This document shows positions 33,250 through 43,733 of a stretch of DNA of 64,000 nt, piece by piece. Every line of letters begins with the position of its first letter. Position 1 is the stretch's first letter. Under the pieces are notes generated by a model that was given only the letters and a program-made list of their open reading frames with translations, was not told the origin of the DNA and ran no database searches. The stretch is from positions 241,304 to 305,303 of the forward strand of contig VSDK01026204.1 of the NCBI GenBank assembly GCA_009767595.1, given 5' to 3'. Source of the DNA: Symbiodinium kawagutii (taxonomy: Eukaryota; Sar; Dinophyceae; Suessiales; Symbiodiniaceae). Position numbers and translations under genes: made by a program.

Positions 33250-34830
33250 AACCAATCCCAATATGGGCTACATCCCATTGTAGTGTTGAATTTTGATATA
33301 GCTAGATATGGAGTGCAGTCGGGGGATCGGAACTTGTGAATTGTTAGCCATTCAGCATCATCAGTAGAACCAATTCTCAAGATAGTGGCGGTTGTTGGCT
33401 ATATGGGGCTATATCATCTAACATCCCTAGTGATTACGCTTGTTGTTGATGGTGGTATCACTGTCAACATTGGCGTCCTCGAACCCAAGAGTAGTCAAAT
33501 GCTGCGGATCCTAAACGTCGACTGCCCTCTACCCCTGTTGTTCATATTCTGAATTATGCACAGAAAAATAAGACACGGATGGTGGCTGAACCGTTCCAAG
33601 AGCCCGAAAGCTGGGTGCCACACATGTGCTCTGCTGAGTTCGCAAGACATCTGCACCTTTCTCCTGGCTGGTTCATCAATCCCCGCGAAGCATCTATATA
33701 TTCTATTCAGAAGGAACCTAAATCCTTGTTCATGTTTTAGATTAATTATGCATTATTAGCCAGGCTTTTTTGAGCAAGATTACAGTAACAGTTCTGGGTC
33801 AATTTTCATGGACCACTTTATCTGCAAACGCTGACCTATCCATAGTCTAGCAGCCCAACCAAGCTGCCGCTGATGTGGAGGGAACCTCTTTCTTGGATAT
33901 AAGTCTTTGCTTCAACAACTCATGATCAAACATGTAAAGGAGCACCACAAAGCCATCACAATGTTTACCAATGGTCATTATAACAAAAAAAAGAACAGTA
34001 CCCAAAGACTCAATAGTTGATTCCTTTGATCATTTTGCTTTAGGGGTACCTTTTAGGCCTTAAAGCTCCAAATCATGGTGGTTTCCTAAGATTCAAATGA
34101 TGGATCCCACGTGCTGTGAATCACCATTCGGGGTGGTTGCTGATCCACATCATCTACGAGGCCTCACGCAGATGTTTCCTGGGAGATCATCATTTTGCAG
34201 CTGCTGCAGTCTCGTCATGATGAGCATCACCATCCACTCATGAACCAACGATTCATTGATCCAGCTGAACCAGTAGATTCAATGAACGAACAGGCAAGTC
34301 AGATAGGAATTTAAAGAATCTAAGGTCCTAAAATTGTTGCCATGAACCTATTCTATCTTCCACACTGAGGAAATAGGGCAGTGATAGTCATTGTAATTCT
34401 GGCAGTGAAAACCACAAGCTAGATCGCATCCTTGGGATGTGAAAGCCAGGCTACCAGATTCTGGGGTATCATCCTGGTTTAGATGCTAATCGCAAAGCAG
34501 GTCAACAAACCATGAATGGTTCACAGTGGTCAATAATGGTTAGTCAACTTTGAACATTGACCATGGCGGCTAACCCTCAAGTTGTTTGCTCCAGCCCACT
34601 ATGATTGATGGACGACATCCGGCACCAGCTGACAGAAAGCAAAAGGAACAACTTGGGATTTAAGACCAATCCGACCAATCCTCAATTCACTGCTAAAACT
34701 GACAACACAGCTACTGTGAATTAAGAGCCAACCCTTGCTGACAAAACTATGCTCATCATGGCAAGCAATTGCTAGCTGCTATCTAGGCGTAGGAGCTATT
34801 TCTCATCATTCATCAAGAATCATAATATAC
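33250..34830. other. No well-supported gene
   Basis: Mixed-composition sequence. An ATG frame at 34098-34241 (MDPTCCESPFGVVADPHHL) and an overlapping frame (WLLIHIIYEASRRCFLGDHH) are open at one GC-rich islet, so an exon may exist near 34.1-34.24 kb. Confidence 0.4.
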
Positions 34831-34842
34831 TGTAATAGAATT

Positions 34843-34960
34843 ATACATATATATATATATATATATGGCATATATGAATTATAATATAATGAATTATATA
34901 TATGGCATATATGAATCATAATACAATGAATTATATATATGGCATATATGCATACATGAA
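34843..34960. repeat. AT-rich minisatellite, unit about 44 bp
   Basis: Three units of the form TATATATATGGCATATATGA, then ATTATAATATAATGAAT, the last truncated. Confidence 0.8.
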
Positions 34961-35037
34961 TTATCCAATCTCAGCATGAGCCGTTGTCAACCACCCATCA
35001 CAGCTATGAATCATTGCTCCGTTGTCGGTAGCTCCAG

Positions 35038-35085
35038 GTGCAGATTCTTGAGACTCCTCCCAAAGAAGTGCATCCCAAGCGACAG
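35038..35085 (+). CDS. Candidate short exon
   Basis: AG acceptor (GCTCCAG) and CAG|GTGCGG donor enclose 16 codons, VQILETPPKEVHPKRQ, phase 0 to 0. The frame stays open beyond (VRARNGTCFVGTNWSTT). Confidence 0.28.
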
Positions 35086-35325
35086 GTGCGGGCCCGCAAC
35101 GGGACGTGTTTTGTGGGTACCAACTGGAGTACAACAAGGATTTGATTTGACCAGTAAAAGCCATAATTAGCTTTAACCAAGATGAACAACCAGAGCTTTA
35201 GCCAATGTGTTGTCAGACTTTTTCAGCAGATTTGTCATGTTTGTTCAGGTTTTTGGTGGAAGGAGGCGCAGCACTGTGCTGCAACTTGTGGGACATGGCA
35301 ACACCAAAGATCCAAGAGGAATTGG

Positions 35326-35420
35326 GTGGTAGATCCACATGAATAAACCCCCTATATTTGGGATAAATCACCAGCAATTTAAGGTAAACTGGGGGTGGTT
35401 TATCCATGTGGATCTACCAC
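35326..35420. mobile_element. Family D inverted-repeat element
   Basis: GTGGTAGATCCACATGAATA plus AACC at the left and GGTTTATCCATGTGGATCTA plus CCAC at the right match in 23 of 24 bp over a 95-bp element. The right end lies 13 bp before the candidate exon at 35434. Confidence 0.85.
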
Positions 35421-35433
35421 TAGTGATGGCCAG

Positions 35434-35495
35434 GTACATAGCTGCTCGCGAGTATGAACTAAATGCCAACACATTGGCTTTCCGGTCCAACAATG
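35434..35495 (+). CDS. Candidate short exon
   Basis: AG acceptor (GGCCAG) and G|GTACC donor enclose 20 codons, YIAAREYELNANTLAFRSNN. Directly downstream of the family D element. Confidence 0.33.
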
Positions 35496-35638
35496 GTACC
35501 TTGCATGGAGCCAGTCACTTATGGGGTGTGAAAGCGCGCACACACACACACAGACTCCATGCGGTAGGCAGCAACCATGGGGTACAGTGAGGGGGTTGCA
35601 GCAAACATGGAGCCTTGATTTAATTGGGAAAGCGGACA

Positions 35639-36015
35639 CTAAACATGTGTGTGAAGAATCTGACTTGACCAAAAAACAGTGACCCCAATTACCAGTAGAA
35701 TAGCTCCCAACAAAACCGATGCATCATAAAGTGTCACCCGTAGCCTCTGGAACGCGTACAGTCTTTGACACTGATTTGTAGGGCAATAATGAACAGCCGA
35801 AGGCGCTAACTTGCTGTCATCGATGCCAATATGTGATGAGTCATAGCTGTCCAACAAAGATGAACGGTGCTCAAAAGAGCAGCTGGTTTGTAATTCGATG
35901 CGGTAATTACTGAATGACCCATGAAATGGGCTCTGCTCAAATTGTTGGAGAACTCAAGTGGGACCAGAACTTGTAGGTATGTCATAATGAAGCATAGGCC
36001 TACAGGGAGCAGCAA
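35639..36015 (-). CDS. Two minus-strand open frames with membrane helices
   Basis: 35806-36015 contains LLLPVGLCFIMTYLQVLVP, and 35639-35857 contains YDASVLLGAILLVIGVTVFW. Both are hydrophobic and could be exons of a membrane protein, but no clean borders were found and the plus strand has exons next to them. Confidence 0.2.
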
Positions 36016-36031
36016 CCCAAAGGTCAGCTAG

Positions 36032-36378
36032 TTCTGGCACGGCCTTCCAGAACTCTTGGCCATCAAAGCTGCTCAATTGGTGGTGACAGAGACAAAAATA
36101 ATTTGATCAATAATAAAAACCATAATAATCATGATCATTTTAGTGATTTAAACATGTGTTGATGTTGATGTTAGTTGCTGAACAGTGCCATTAAAGCTGC
36201 TCAGTTGGTTGCGCCCCAAGTAGTTGCTGTATTTTTCATGACCTGGACATGGGGCTTGGGGATGCTCGGGGCCCAGCCAGACGATCCCTGCCATCCCTTG
36301 CTCCCAGTGGATGGCTCCGAGGCCGTTCCTGTGGCCACACCGGTGCGAAGCAGTGACCACAAGGCGCCACAGACATAG
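36032..36378 (+). CDS. C-terminal exons of a membrane protein, unknown family
   Basis: Exon 36032-36079 (CAGCTAG acceptor, TTG|GTGGTG donor) encodes FWHGLPELLAIKAAQL. Exon 36205-36378 (CTGCTCAG acceptor) encodes LVAPQVVAVFFMTWTWGLGM, LGAQPDDPCHPLLPVDGSE, AVPVATPVRSSDHKAPQT and TAG. Phase 0 throughout. The second exon has one membrane helix and a soluble Pro/Ser tail with good codon bias. The intron is 125 bp and is flanked by a near-duplicate of the exon 1 end. Confidence 0.43.
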
Positions 36379-36439
36379 GACCTGCATTGAGAGGTACAAG
36401 GCTTCCAGATTTCTCCCAGTTTTTGTTGGAATTTCTCCA

Positions 36440-36721
36440 TGTTTCATCCAACTACATTCATTCAATGCGTTTGGCCAACAGATTAGGGAGGCAACGCCAA
36501 CGAGAACAAAATGGCTCTTGCACCAGTACGAGGAGCACCTTTCAACAAACTTTTGTGCAACACAAGAATTGGCAGGAGACTTTCATAAGTTGAATCGCCC
36601 AAATCTTTCCTGTCTAAAAAGTCTTGGCCGTGGGCCCCCAAATCAACCCGTTGGCTTCAAAGGCCAAGTTGCCGCGGCTTGGATGCATGAATTGCCTGCG
36701 GCAGGGAGGGACAGCATTTGA
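36440..36721 (+). CDS. Open frame, unknown product
   Basis: This segment of a longer frame reads EATPTRTKWLLHQYEEHLST, NFCATQELAGDFHKLNRPN and VGFKGQVAAAWMHELPAAGR. A second frame (GCMNCLRQGGTAFDIAIHQA) overlaps the end and continues to 36818. Coding is likely somewhere here but not resolved. Confidence 0.25.
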   Translation, partial: CFIQLHSFNAFGQQIREATPTRTKWLLHQYEEHLSTNFCATQELAGDFHKLNRPNLSCLKSLGRGPPNQPVGFKGQVAAAWMHELPAAGRDSI

Positions 36722-37159
36722 TATCGCCATCCATCAGGCTGACTGTGCTGCAAACTATGCCTGGTTGTGGGTCAACTCTGTATACACAGTGGACCACGAA
36801 TGTTGGCTGGGGGCTTGAAACCGTTGATGGTCGATTGCATCCCCATGATTTTGCTATTTGCTTATAATAATATATGTATAATATGTATATATGCATATAG
36901 TTACAATGAATTCTGATTCTGACGTATATTTGTATATGTATATATATATATATTAAAAAAGAAAACACATATGCACAGGTTTGTGTTTGTCAATGTGCGC
37001 AGCCCAAAATTTCTGGGTGCCGGACGAAAGGAATCATTTCTAAAAGGTTTTAGAAGGACATCACTTGGGAGACACCTAATATGGTCTCGTTCAGTTGGCT
37101 TATTCCTTGTTATGGGAGATTGTTATCCATTATTCTTATTATCCGTTAACTGACCACTG

Positions 37160-38560
37160 ACCATTGTTCTTCTCTTATTTTCATCCTTCACTTCTTGGTA
37201 AAAACTGATGTGCTTGGTTAATTATCATCCCCCGGTGATTTGTTTTTGTAAACCATTACTTAGTATATAAACCACTAGTTAACCATCGGGCACGCCCACT
37301 GACAGCTCACAAAGTCAAGAAGTTACATAGTGACCTTAGTTAACAACGAGTTTCCTGCTTTACCCAACAGTTGTCATTGGTATAGCTTACTTAGGAAACC
37401 ACTAGTCAACCATTTGTTGATTGCTATACTTGGATGTGCAGCTGGGGTGAGTTCACCATGCTGAGTTGCACCCGTGGCTGAAATGGCACCCCGTTACGAA
37501 ACCATGGGAATTGTGACCACAGAAACGAGCCGTGGACATGGCACATCACCTAGGTCAGATTCAGACGTCTGGCGCTGAGCTCTAACAAACACGTCTTGGT
37601 GGTCGAACCACCGCACCTGCGAATCATGGATCAACTAATGAGCTATTGATCAATGAATGGATCAACTAATAGTTGATCATTATTGAACCATTTGTCAACT
37701 AGTAATTAAGCGTTCATGCCATTAATGAGCTATTAATTAACCATCAGTTTATCAGCTGAAAAGATCTTGCCTGACTGATTGTTACAGTTGCTTAGACTTG
37801 CCGAAATGTTCTTAGAAATTCCAGGAATGGCCAAGGTGCATGGTTGGTTCATACTGATTAAGCAATCGTAGAATCTGGTAGGATTCAAGCAATGTGGTGG
37901 TCAATTGCATTTTTTCATGAATGCTGTTTGTATTCGTCAACTGCGGTGGCCTTGCCTCGCAAGTCTGTTATGAATGTCCATGATGCTGTATGACCAAGAT
38001 TTATCCAACACCAGCGTTTGTGCAGAGAAATTTAGTATCATGGGTTGACATGATACTATTCAGTTCCAAGTTGTTGGAATTCTTTTGATACCTTGGTTCT
38101 GGATCCTTCGGTTGCATTGAGTGAAACTGTAGTCATGTTCATGATTGATTGATTCAGCCAAGTCTACCATATCATTTCATTGGTGTACGGTGCAACCTCT
38201 GATAGAAATACTGAAGTGCTTTCAGAGCTCTGATCCGATCCCCACCTATGCTTGGAAGCCATGCGTGGATCAAGAAAAGTATTGGTGAACGCTAGCTAAG
38301 CAACACCGATTTTGGGTAGTCGACAACACTATGCATGCTAATTGTATGGATGACCTGTTGGGATGTGCGCACTTGTTTTTGCCAGTACTGTTGTAGTCGG
38401 CACCTGTATTCCACTGATTTCTGATTCTGTATGCTCGTCTAGACTGGAAATTGCAATTGAAACTCCCAAATGATGCACGTACATGCACGTACACAAGTAT
38501 CTCACATTCAAAACAGATTCCGAATGCTTTCAACATTGTATATTTACATTGGTTTTAGAC
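37160..38560. other. No supported gene
   Basis: Mostly A/T-rich text with scattered CCATTA and GATCAA variants. No frame has both composition and borders. Confidence 0.5.
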
Positions 38561-38594
38561 ATTCTATAATATTCTCTCCCTCTCTCTGTCTATA

Positions 38595-38760
38595 CATACA
38601 TACATACATACATACATACATACATACATACATACATACATACATACATTTCTTAAAAAAATAGATACATATATATATATATATACATACATACATACAT
38701 ACATATATATATATTTCTTAAAACAATGAATGCATATATATATATATAAAGTACTAGAAT
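38595..38760. repeat. CATA and TA microsatellites
   Basis: (CATA)n at 38595-38650 and again at 38686-38703, with TA runs and two TTTCTTAAAA segments. Confidence 0.95.
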
Positions 38761-38824
38761 ATCTTTACATGTGCATGAGCTTCACCATAGTGTTTTTCAA
38801 TCTTCCACTCTTCGCCCTGCGAAG

Positions 38825-39535
38825 CCTGGACTCACGTTGAGGTGGTCGCGACACCGATTCGGTCGCATCGCTGGTCCACACCGGGAAAGTATCCAGCTCA
38901 ATGGAGGTAAGGAAGGGGTGATATAATCGTGCGGTTGATGTAACTATGATTGTTACGGATGTATCACCATGGTTGGTACATAGCTTATGACTATGACTAT
39001 GCTTAGTTACGACCGACTATGATTGTTATATATAGATTTGATTATTACATAACTATAGCTATGATATGTAAATATGCATATAATGAATATTAATACGACT
39101 GTAAAAGAAAAGGCATATGGAAAGTTGATTCTTGAATCATATTTCCGGTTTGAGATGTTGCGGCACCCGCAGGTTGCAAAGGGATGATCTTATTGGCTGT
39201 GACACCGGTGACGCAATGCGTTGCGAGGGCAACCAAATCGCCAAGGATCTGTGGAAATGTGGACCACATAAGATGACTGGGTCACAGCCAGGCAATCAGG
39301 TACCATCCTTGCTGATGCAAAATATGCAGTGGCCGGTGAACTATGAACTTCACGGCAATTAGTTCGTTTAAGGATGATGCCTTTTATGCTGTTTCTTGAT
39401 TGATCATGCTAGACATGACGGTGGCACACTAGGTGATACGGATTTCAACATACTTCGTCCGAAGACCAAGTCAACAGTGCAATCGACTTTGGCATCGACT
39501 GGGGGAACAAAATCTCCTGGGCAGCGAATGGAATG
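38825..39535 (+). CDS. Three phase-matched exons, unknown product
   Basis: Exon 38825-38906 (CGAAG|CC ... AG|GTAAGG) encodes WTHVEVVATPIRSHRWSTPG, KYPAQW. Exon 39173-39299 (CCGCAG|G ... CAG|GTACC) encodes LQRDDLIGCDTGDAMRCEGN, QIAKDLWKCGPHKMTGSQPG, NQ. Exon 39465-39535 (CCGAAG|ACC ... TG|GTCCC) encodes TKSTVQSTLASTGGTKSPGQ, RME. AG+G joins exons 1 and 2 as Arg, and exons 2 and 3 join in phase 0. GTAAGG is a strong donor. For exon 3 a competing frame (SAIDFGIDWGNKISWAANGM) continues to 39619. Function is not recognised. Confidence 0.45.
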
Positions 39536-39679
39536 GTCCCAGTGTCTGTACTACTCAGTGCTGACTTCCATGGACAGACTACCATCTTGCATACTGTGGG
39601 GAGGTTCATGGTCCATTAATACGGTCAACCCAAGAAGAATCATTGCCAGCTAGATATGACATGTTATGACTTCTGACCA

Positions 39680-39827
39680 CACAGCCATGAGGTTCACAAT
39701 CTAAGAGATTTTGTTGCCATGTTTTACCATCGACTAGCGGAATTATTACCCCACTTCTGGACACCAATAAGCCAGCCGTTGACCATGCATTTCACCAACC
39801 TCTCAACCCGTCGACGAACCAAATGAG
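39680..39827 (+). CDS. Candidate terminal exon, frame uncertain
   Basis: Frame EVHNLRDFVAMFYHRLAELL, PHFWTPISQPLTMHFTNL, STRRRTK, then TGA. Two other frames stay open nearby, one ending in a hydrophobic tail (TVLAMVVVVIIAIRLWLL). Unresolved. Confidence 0.22.
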
Positions 39828-40049
39828 GCCTCTGGCACCGACTCAGAGTTCATTCTCGAGGATGTTTTTCAGCACCTTCAGCTGCAATGGTGAACTGAAG
39901 CCTGGTGGGGCCACACATTACGTTACCGTCCTTGCCATGGTCGTCGTTGTTATCATTGCTATTAGGCTATGGCTATTGTCATAGTTATTGCTTTGGTTGT
40001 GCTGCTAATGTGCTGTGGTTGCTGCTGTTGTTGTGATTGTTGTTGTTGT

Positions 40050-40425
40050 CGTTGACCAGTATTAATCACCATTGTTAACCATTATTGTTAGCCACTACTA
40101 TCAACCATCATTATAAACCATCATTATTCACCATTATTATCAACCCTTATGGCTGATAATCAACCATTACTAGCCATTATTATCAACCATCACAACAACC
40201 ATTATGATCAACCATTAATGATTAGTGATACCATTAGCCATTACTATTAGCCATTGATGATTATTGGCCATTATCACCATTATCATCAACCATTACTAGC
40301 CATTATTATCAACCATTTTATTAGCAATTATTATTCACCAACCATTATTATCAACCACTGATCAACCATTAATCAACCATTTATCACTTATCATCAACCA
40401 TTAATCAACCATTACTGGTTGGTTG
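40050..40425. repeat. Degenerate ATTATCAACCATT repeat
   Basis: Almost pure variants of TTATCAACCATTACTAGCCA; no frame supported. Confidence 0.8.
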
Positions 40426-40445
40426 CCACCATGATACAACCGCAG

Positions 40446-41322
40446 CGCTCCAGCCCAGGTCCTGCGCCCGTCGCAAGCCTGGAGCTTCCGAAGCAGCCGC
40501 AGCAGCCGCAGGTGGAACCAACCAACCAACCAACCAACCAACGGTTATATGGTGGTTATATGGTTAATAATCGGGGACAAGAACTAGCAACTATAGGGGA
40601 TATATCAGCTATATATGGCTATGGGTCAATATTAATCAACCAATTTCATGGGGGATAATCACCAAAAATGATGGGGGAAACAATAGTTCATGATGGGGAA
40701 CCAGGGGTACAGGGTGAACTGACCCACAGCCAAATAGGCTAAGTATCGCAGCTATGGGATGTTTTTGATAGACATAGTTAATAGACATACTGAAATATCT
40801 AGTGAAATGGCTCATGAACCAAGTTGCAACTGTCAGGAATTGCTCTGTAGAAAGGTACGGATCATTACCCAATGTTGTTCGGAAGCTATGCTTCACAACG
40901 ATACCTAGCGGTCATTTTCCGACTACATTGTCCAGACAGATTTTATCAGATGGATGGATGGATAGATAGATCGATAGATAGGTACATAGGTAGATAGATA
41001 GATCGATCGGATAGATCGGATAGATAGATAGATAGATAGATGGATGGATGGATGGATGGATGGATGGATGGATGGATAGATAGAAAGATAGAGAGATAGA
41101 ACACATAGAACAGATAGACAGACAGACGGACAAATAGGTCAAACATATGGATGGATGGATGGCTGGATGGATGGATGGATGGATGGATGGACGGGTGGAT
41201 GGATGGATGGATGGATGGATGGCTGGCTGGATGATTGATGGATGGATGGATGGATGGATGGATGGATGGATGGATGGATGGATACGTACATACATAGACA
41301 GAAAGACAGACTGATAGGTAGG

Positions 41323-41357
<35 letters not shown>

Positions 41358-42218
41358 CAAAGAAGTCAAACGTCTATTTACACATCAACGAATATAGAGG
41401 AACTGTGTTAACACTGTTTGGGGAACGCGTGAACCAAAATAGCTCTAAAACTAGTTTGGGACGAGTGGCCTGAACAAGTTTCATGATTCATGGTCTCAAC
41501 AAGTTATGAGTTGATTGCTAGGAAGGCTGTTGCAGAGGAGAGAAGTGCATGATTGGAAAGAAAACCTCATCATCGGGGTAAAATTGATCACCTACAGTTA
41601 TGGCTCCATGTCTGCAGATAAGATAGATGTTCATGTATTTAGATGTTCATGATGATTGTTCCTAGGTGTTCATGTCAATGTATTTGTGGGGACTTTAAGA
41701 GGTCATAAGTTCAGTTGAACCCCGAACCTCGAGAGTGGTTGAGCTGAAAACAGCGATGAGCGTCCGTGACTTGAACTCCCCATCGACCATGGTTACCACT
41801 CCAACAGTGTGGTCATTGGTGGAGTACTAACCGCTAGGAGGTACGGGCCACGAGTAGGAAAATCTCAATGATCATTCGTCGTGGTTAGTACCTCCTCTGA
41901 ACCTTGATCATACTGAATCGTTACGAAGAAACATTACTATTCAATTTCGCAATCACTAACTATTGACGTTGATTGACCAACCAATCTGCCATAGTTCATC
42001 GCCGCTCCTATCATTGCCAACCATGACTGTTAGCTACGGTCTCTCACCTGTCAATCCTGTTTGTCCAGGCACCGGTGACGCTCACGACGCCGGTGACACC
42101 CGTGGTGCCAGTGAAACCCGTGATGCCAGTGGTCGCGACGTCGCCGCCAGCGGCAGCAGAGATGACGCATGCGGCGCATGCAGCCCGTGAAGGCGGTGAC
42201 TTGATGACAGATGAGACG
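40446..42218 (+). CDS. Two proline-rich exons, phase 0 to 0
   Basis: Exon 40446-40511 (CCGCAG|CGC ... CAG|GTGGAA) encodes [22 protein letters not shown]. Exon 42069-42218 (TTGTCCAG|GCA ... ACG|GTCATGG) encodes [50 protein letters not shown], exactly 50 codons. Similar composition and matching phase suggest one gene. The intron would be about 1.56 kb and hold a family B element and a long GATA/GGAT array. The second exon's other frame ([20 protein letters not shown]) is also repetitive, so its frame is not certain. Low-complexity linkers like this give no function. Confidence 0.38.
40622..40726. mobile_element. Family B inverted-repeat element, copy 2
   Basis: About 105 bp from TGGGTCA to TGACCCA, sharing CATGGGGGATAATCACCA and GGGGTACAGGGTGAACTG with copy 3. 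Confidence 0.85.
40946..41356. repeat. GATA/GGAT tetranucleotide satellite
   Basis: About 410 bp of alternating GATA and GGAT blocks with short GACAGACAGACG interruptions. Ser/Ile/His/Pro frames on minus are repeat translations. Confidence 0.95.
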
Positions 42219-42313
42219 GTCATGGATGGGGATGGATGGGGATAGATGGGGATGGATGAGACATTTTTATCTTAAATCTGAAATGATTGTTGTCACCACA
42301 TGTTACCACTTAG

Positions 42314-42630
42314 TCATGGCCTTTGAATCAGACTTTAAGCTTGGGAAGACTGCGGTAGCCAGGCCAGGCCAGGGAGCGTTTCGGAAAGACATTCCCAAGG
42401 CGGTTTGCCACACCACCAAGGCTTGTATAGCTCGGCCGGTTGGGCCCCGCACGGTGAAAGCCAAGCAGCTTTCGCAGCTCTTCACATCAATTCTTCATGT
42501 TTTCGAATTGGTATTGGGCACATGATGACTCAGGCATGCAGTACATGAGTACGATCAAGAGTACAACCAACTGGTGGATTTTCATCAACACAACGAGATG
42601 GCGGTCAAAGTCAGCTTTGCCAACGGGGAA
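42314..42630 (+). CDS. One or two exons, unknown product
   Basis: 42314-42510 (CTTAG|TC ... TTG|GTATTG) encodes MAFESDFKLGKTAVARPGQG, AFRKDIPKAVCHTTKACIA, RPVGPRTVKAKQLSQL. 42534-42630 (ACTCAG|G ... GAA|GTATGTC) encodes HAVHEYDQEYNQLVDFHQHN, EMAVKVSFANGE. Both have good codon bias, and the second has excellent borders. They share one reading frame separated by two TGA codons in 24 bp, too short for an intron. So the first probably ends earlier, or these belong to different transcripts. No family recognised. Confidence 0.42.
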
Positions 42631-43214
42631 GTATGTCAACCGCGGGTATCTATGGTCATGCTTATTTCTGGGAGAAGCAATGTGAACCGAGCCATGATTT
42701 CCAGATGGATTTTAGGCAATTTTCTCAAACATTGTTCTTTCAATGTTTGTAGTATTCTGCAACTGGACATGTGACCTTCAGCCAGTGATTGATTTTGAGC
42801 AAGATATCTTCTTGCTGATGTCTTTGATAGTTTTGGAACTCACTGTTCTTGGACAGCTTTCGTGGGAGTTCGCTATTTGTTCCTAGATTTCTTAGCCTTT
42901 GCCGTGCATTCTCGGCCATTGGCCTTTCAAGTTTCTGAGTAGCCGGCCACTCCACCAGCGAATGGTTGTCGCGACTCATACACAGCTGTACTACTAGATT
43001 TCTTTGAGCGCTAACAGGTATACTATTCCCCAGATGGATAAATGATACATGGCTGTCTCGTACATACCTTCACGTTGGTCGGTTCCATGCCTACATTCTC
43101 CTGAGGCTCCGTTATTCTCATCACTTCACACTTTGCAAATCAATGATCAAAGATGATTAAATCACATTGCCTATTCACTATGTGATCTAACTAACCTATT
43201 TATCATGCCTATAG

Positions 43215-43312
43215 GGTGGTTTCTCAAAATAGGGGTACCTCCAAATCATTTAGTTCTTAACTGTTTGCAATAAGAAACCAACCATTTTGGGGTTCCCTAT
43301 TTTGAGAACCAC
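43215..43312. mobile_element. Family A inverted-repeat element (best copy)
   Basis: GGTGGTTTCTCAAAATAGGG and CCCTATTTTGAGAACCACC face each other over 98 bp. A 20-bp, nearly perfect terminal inverted repeat with interior AAACCAACCATTTTGGGG. Confidence 0.9.
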
Positions 43313-43440
43313 CCCATATTACCATTATATAATTTTGTGATTTACAGATTAGCCTTCACTTTCTCCAGGATCATTGGAGATCCTTGGTGTTTCCACGCTG
43401 TTCCTGCACCACAGTGCCATCTGAGGTTGGTCTCCCGCAG

Positions 43441-43518
43441 ATGGGTCTGTTGGGGCGACCTTGCCGCCAGTCACTCCAGTGCTGCTTGAGCTGAATCAGC
43501 AATCAACAGATTTGATAG
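43441..43518 (+). CDS. Candidate exon, unknown product
   Basis: TCTCCCGCAG acceptor and G|GTTTGA donor enclose 2 nt, 25 codons, 1 nt: GSVGATLPPVTPVLLELNQQ, STDLI. Pro/Val-rich start like the exon at 42069. Confidence 0.35.
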
Positions 43519-43733
43519 GTTTGATATGGGTTGATATGGGTTGATATGGGCGGATATGGATTGAGATGGGTGGATATGGGTTAATGATGATTGATGTTTG
43601 GAACGACTCGACAACAGTTTATCAAAATTGGAAAGTGCTGCTTGACATTTTGAGTTGAATAATCAACAACAATAAAGAACCTCAATCACAACCAACAACA
43701 CCACACAACAACCATTGCCATAATCATCCACAA

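Noticed and set aside
40912-41369. Minus frames of 127 and 76 codons rich in His, Pro, Ser and Ile
   Set aside because: Direct translation of the GGAT/GATA array.
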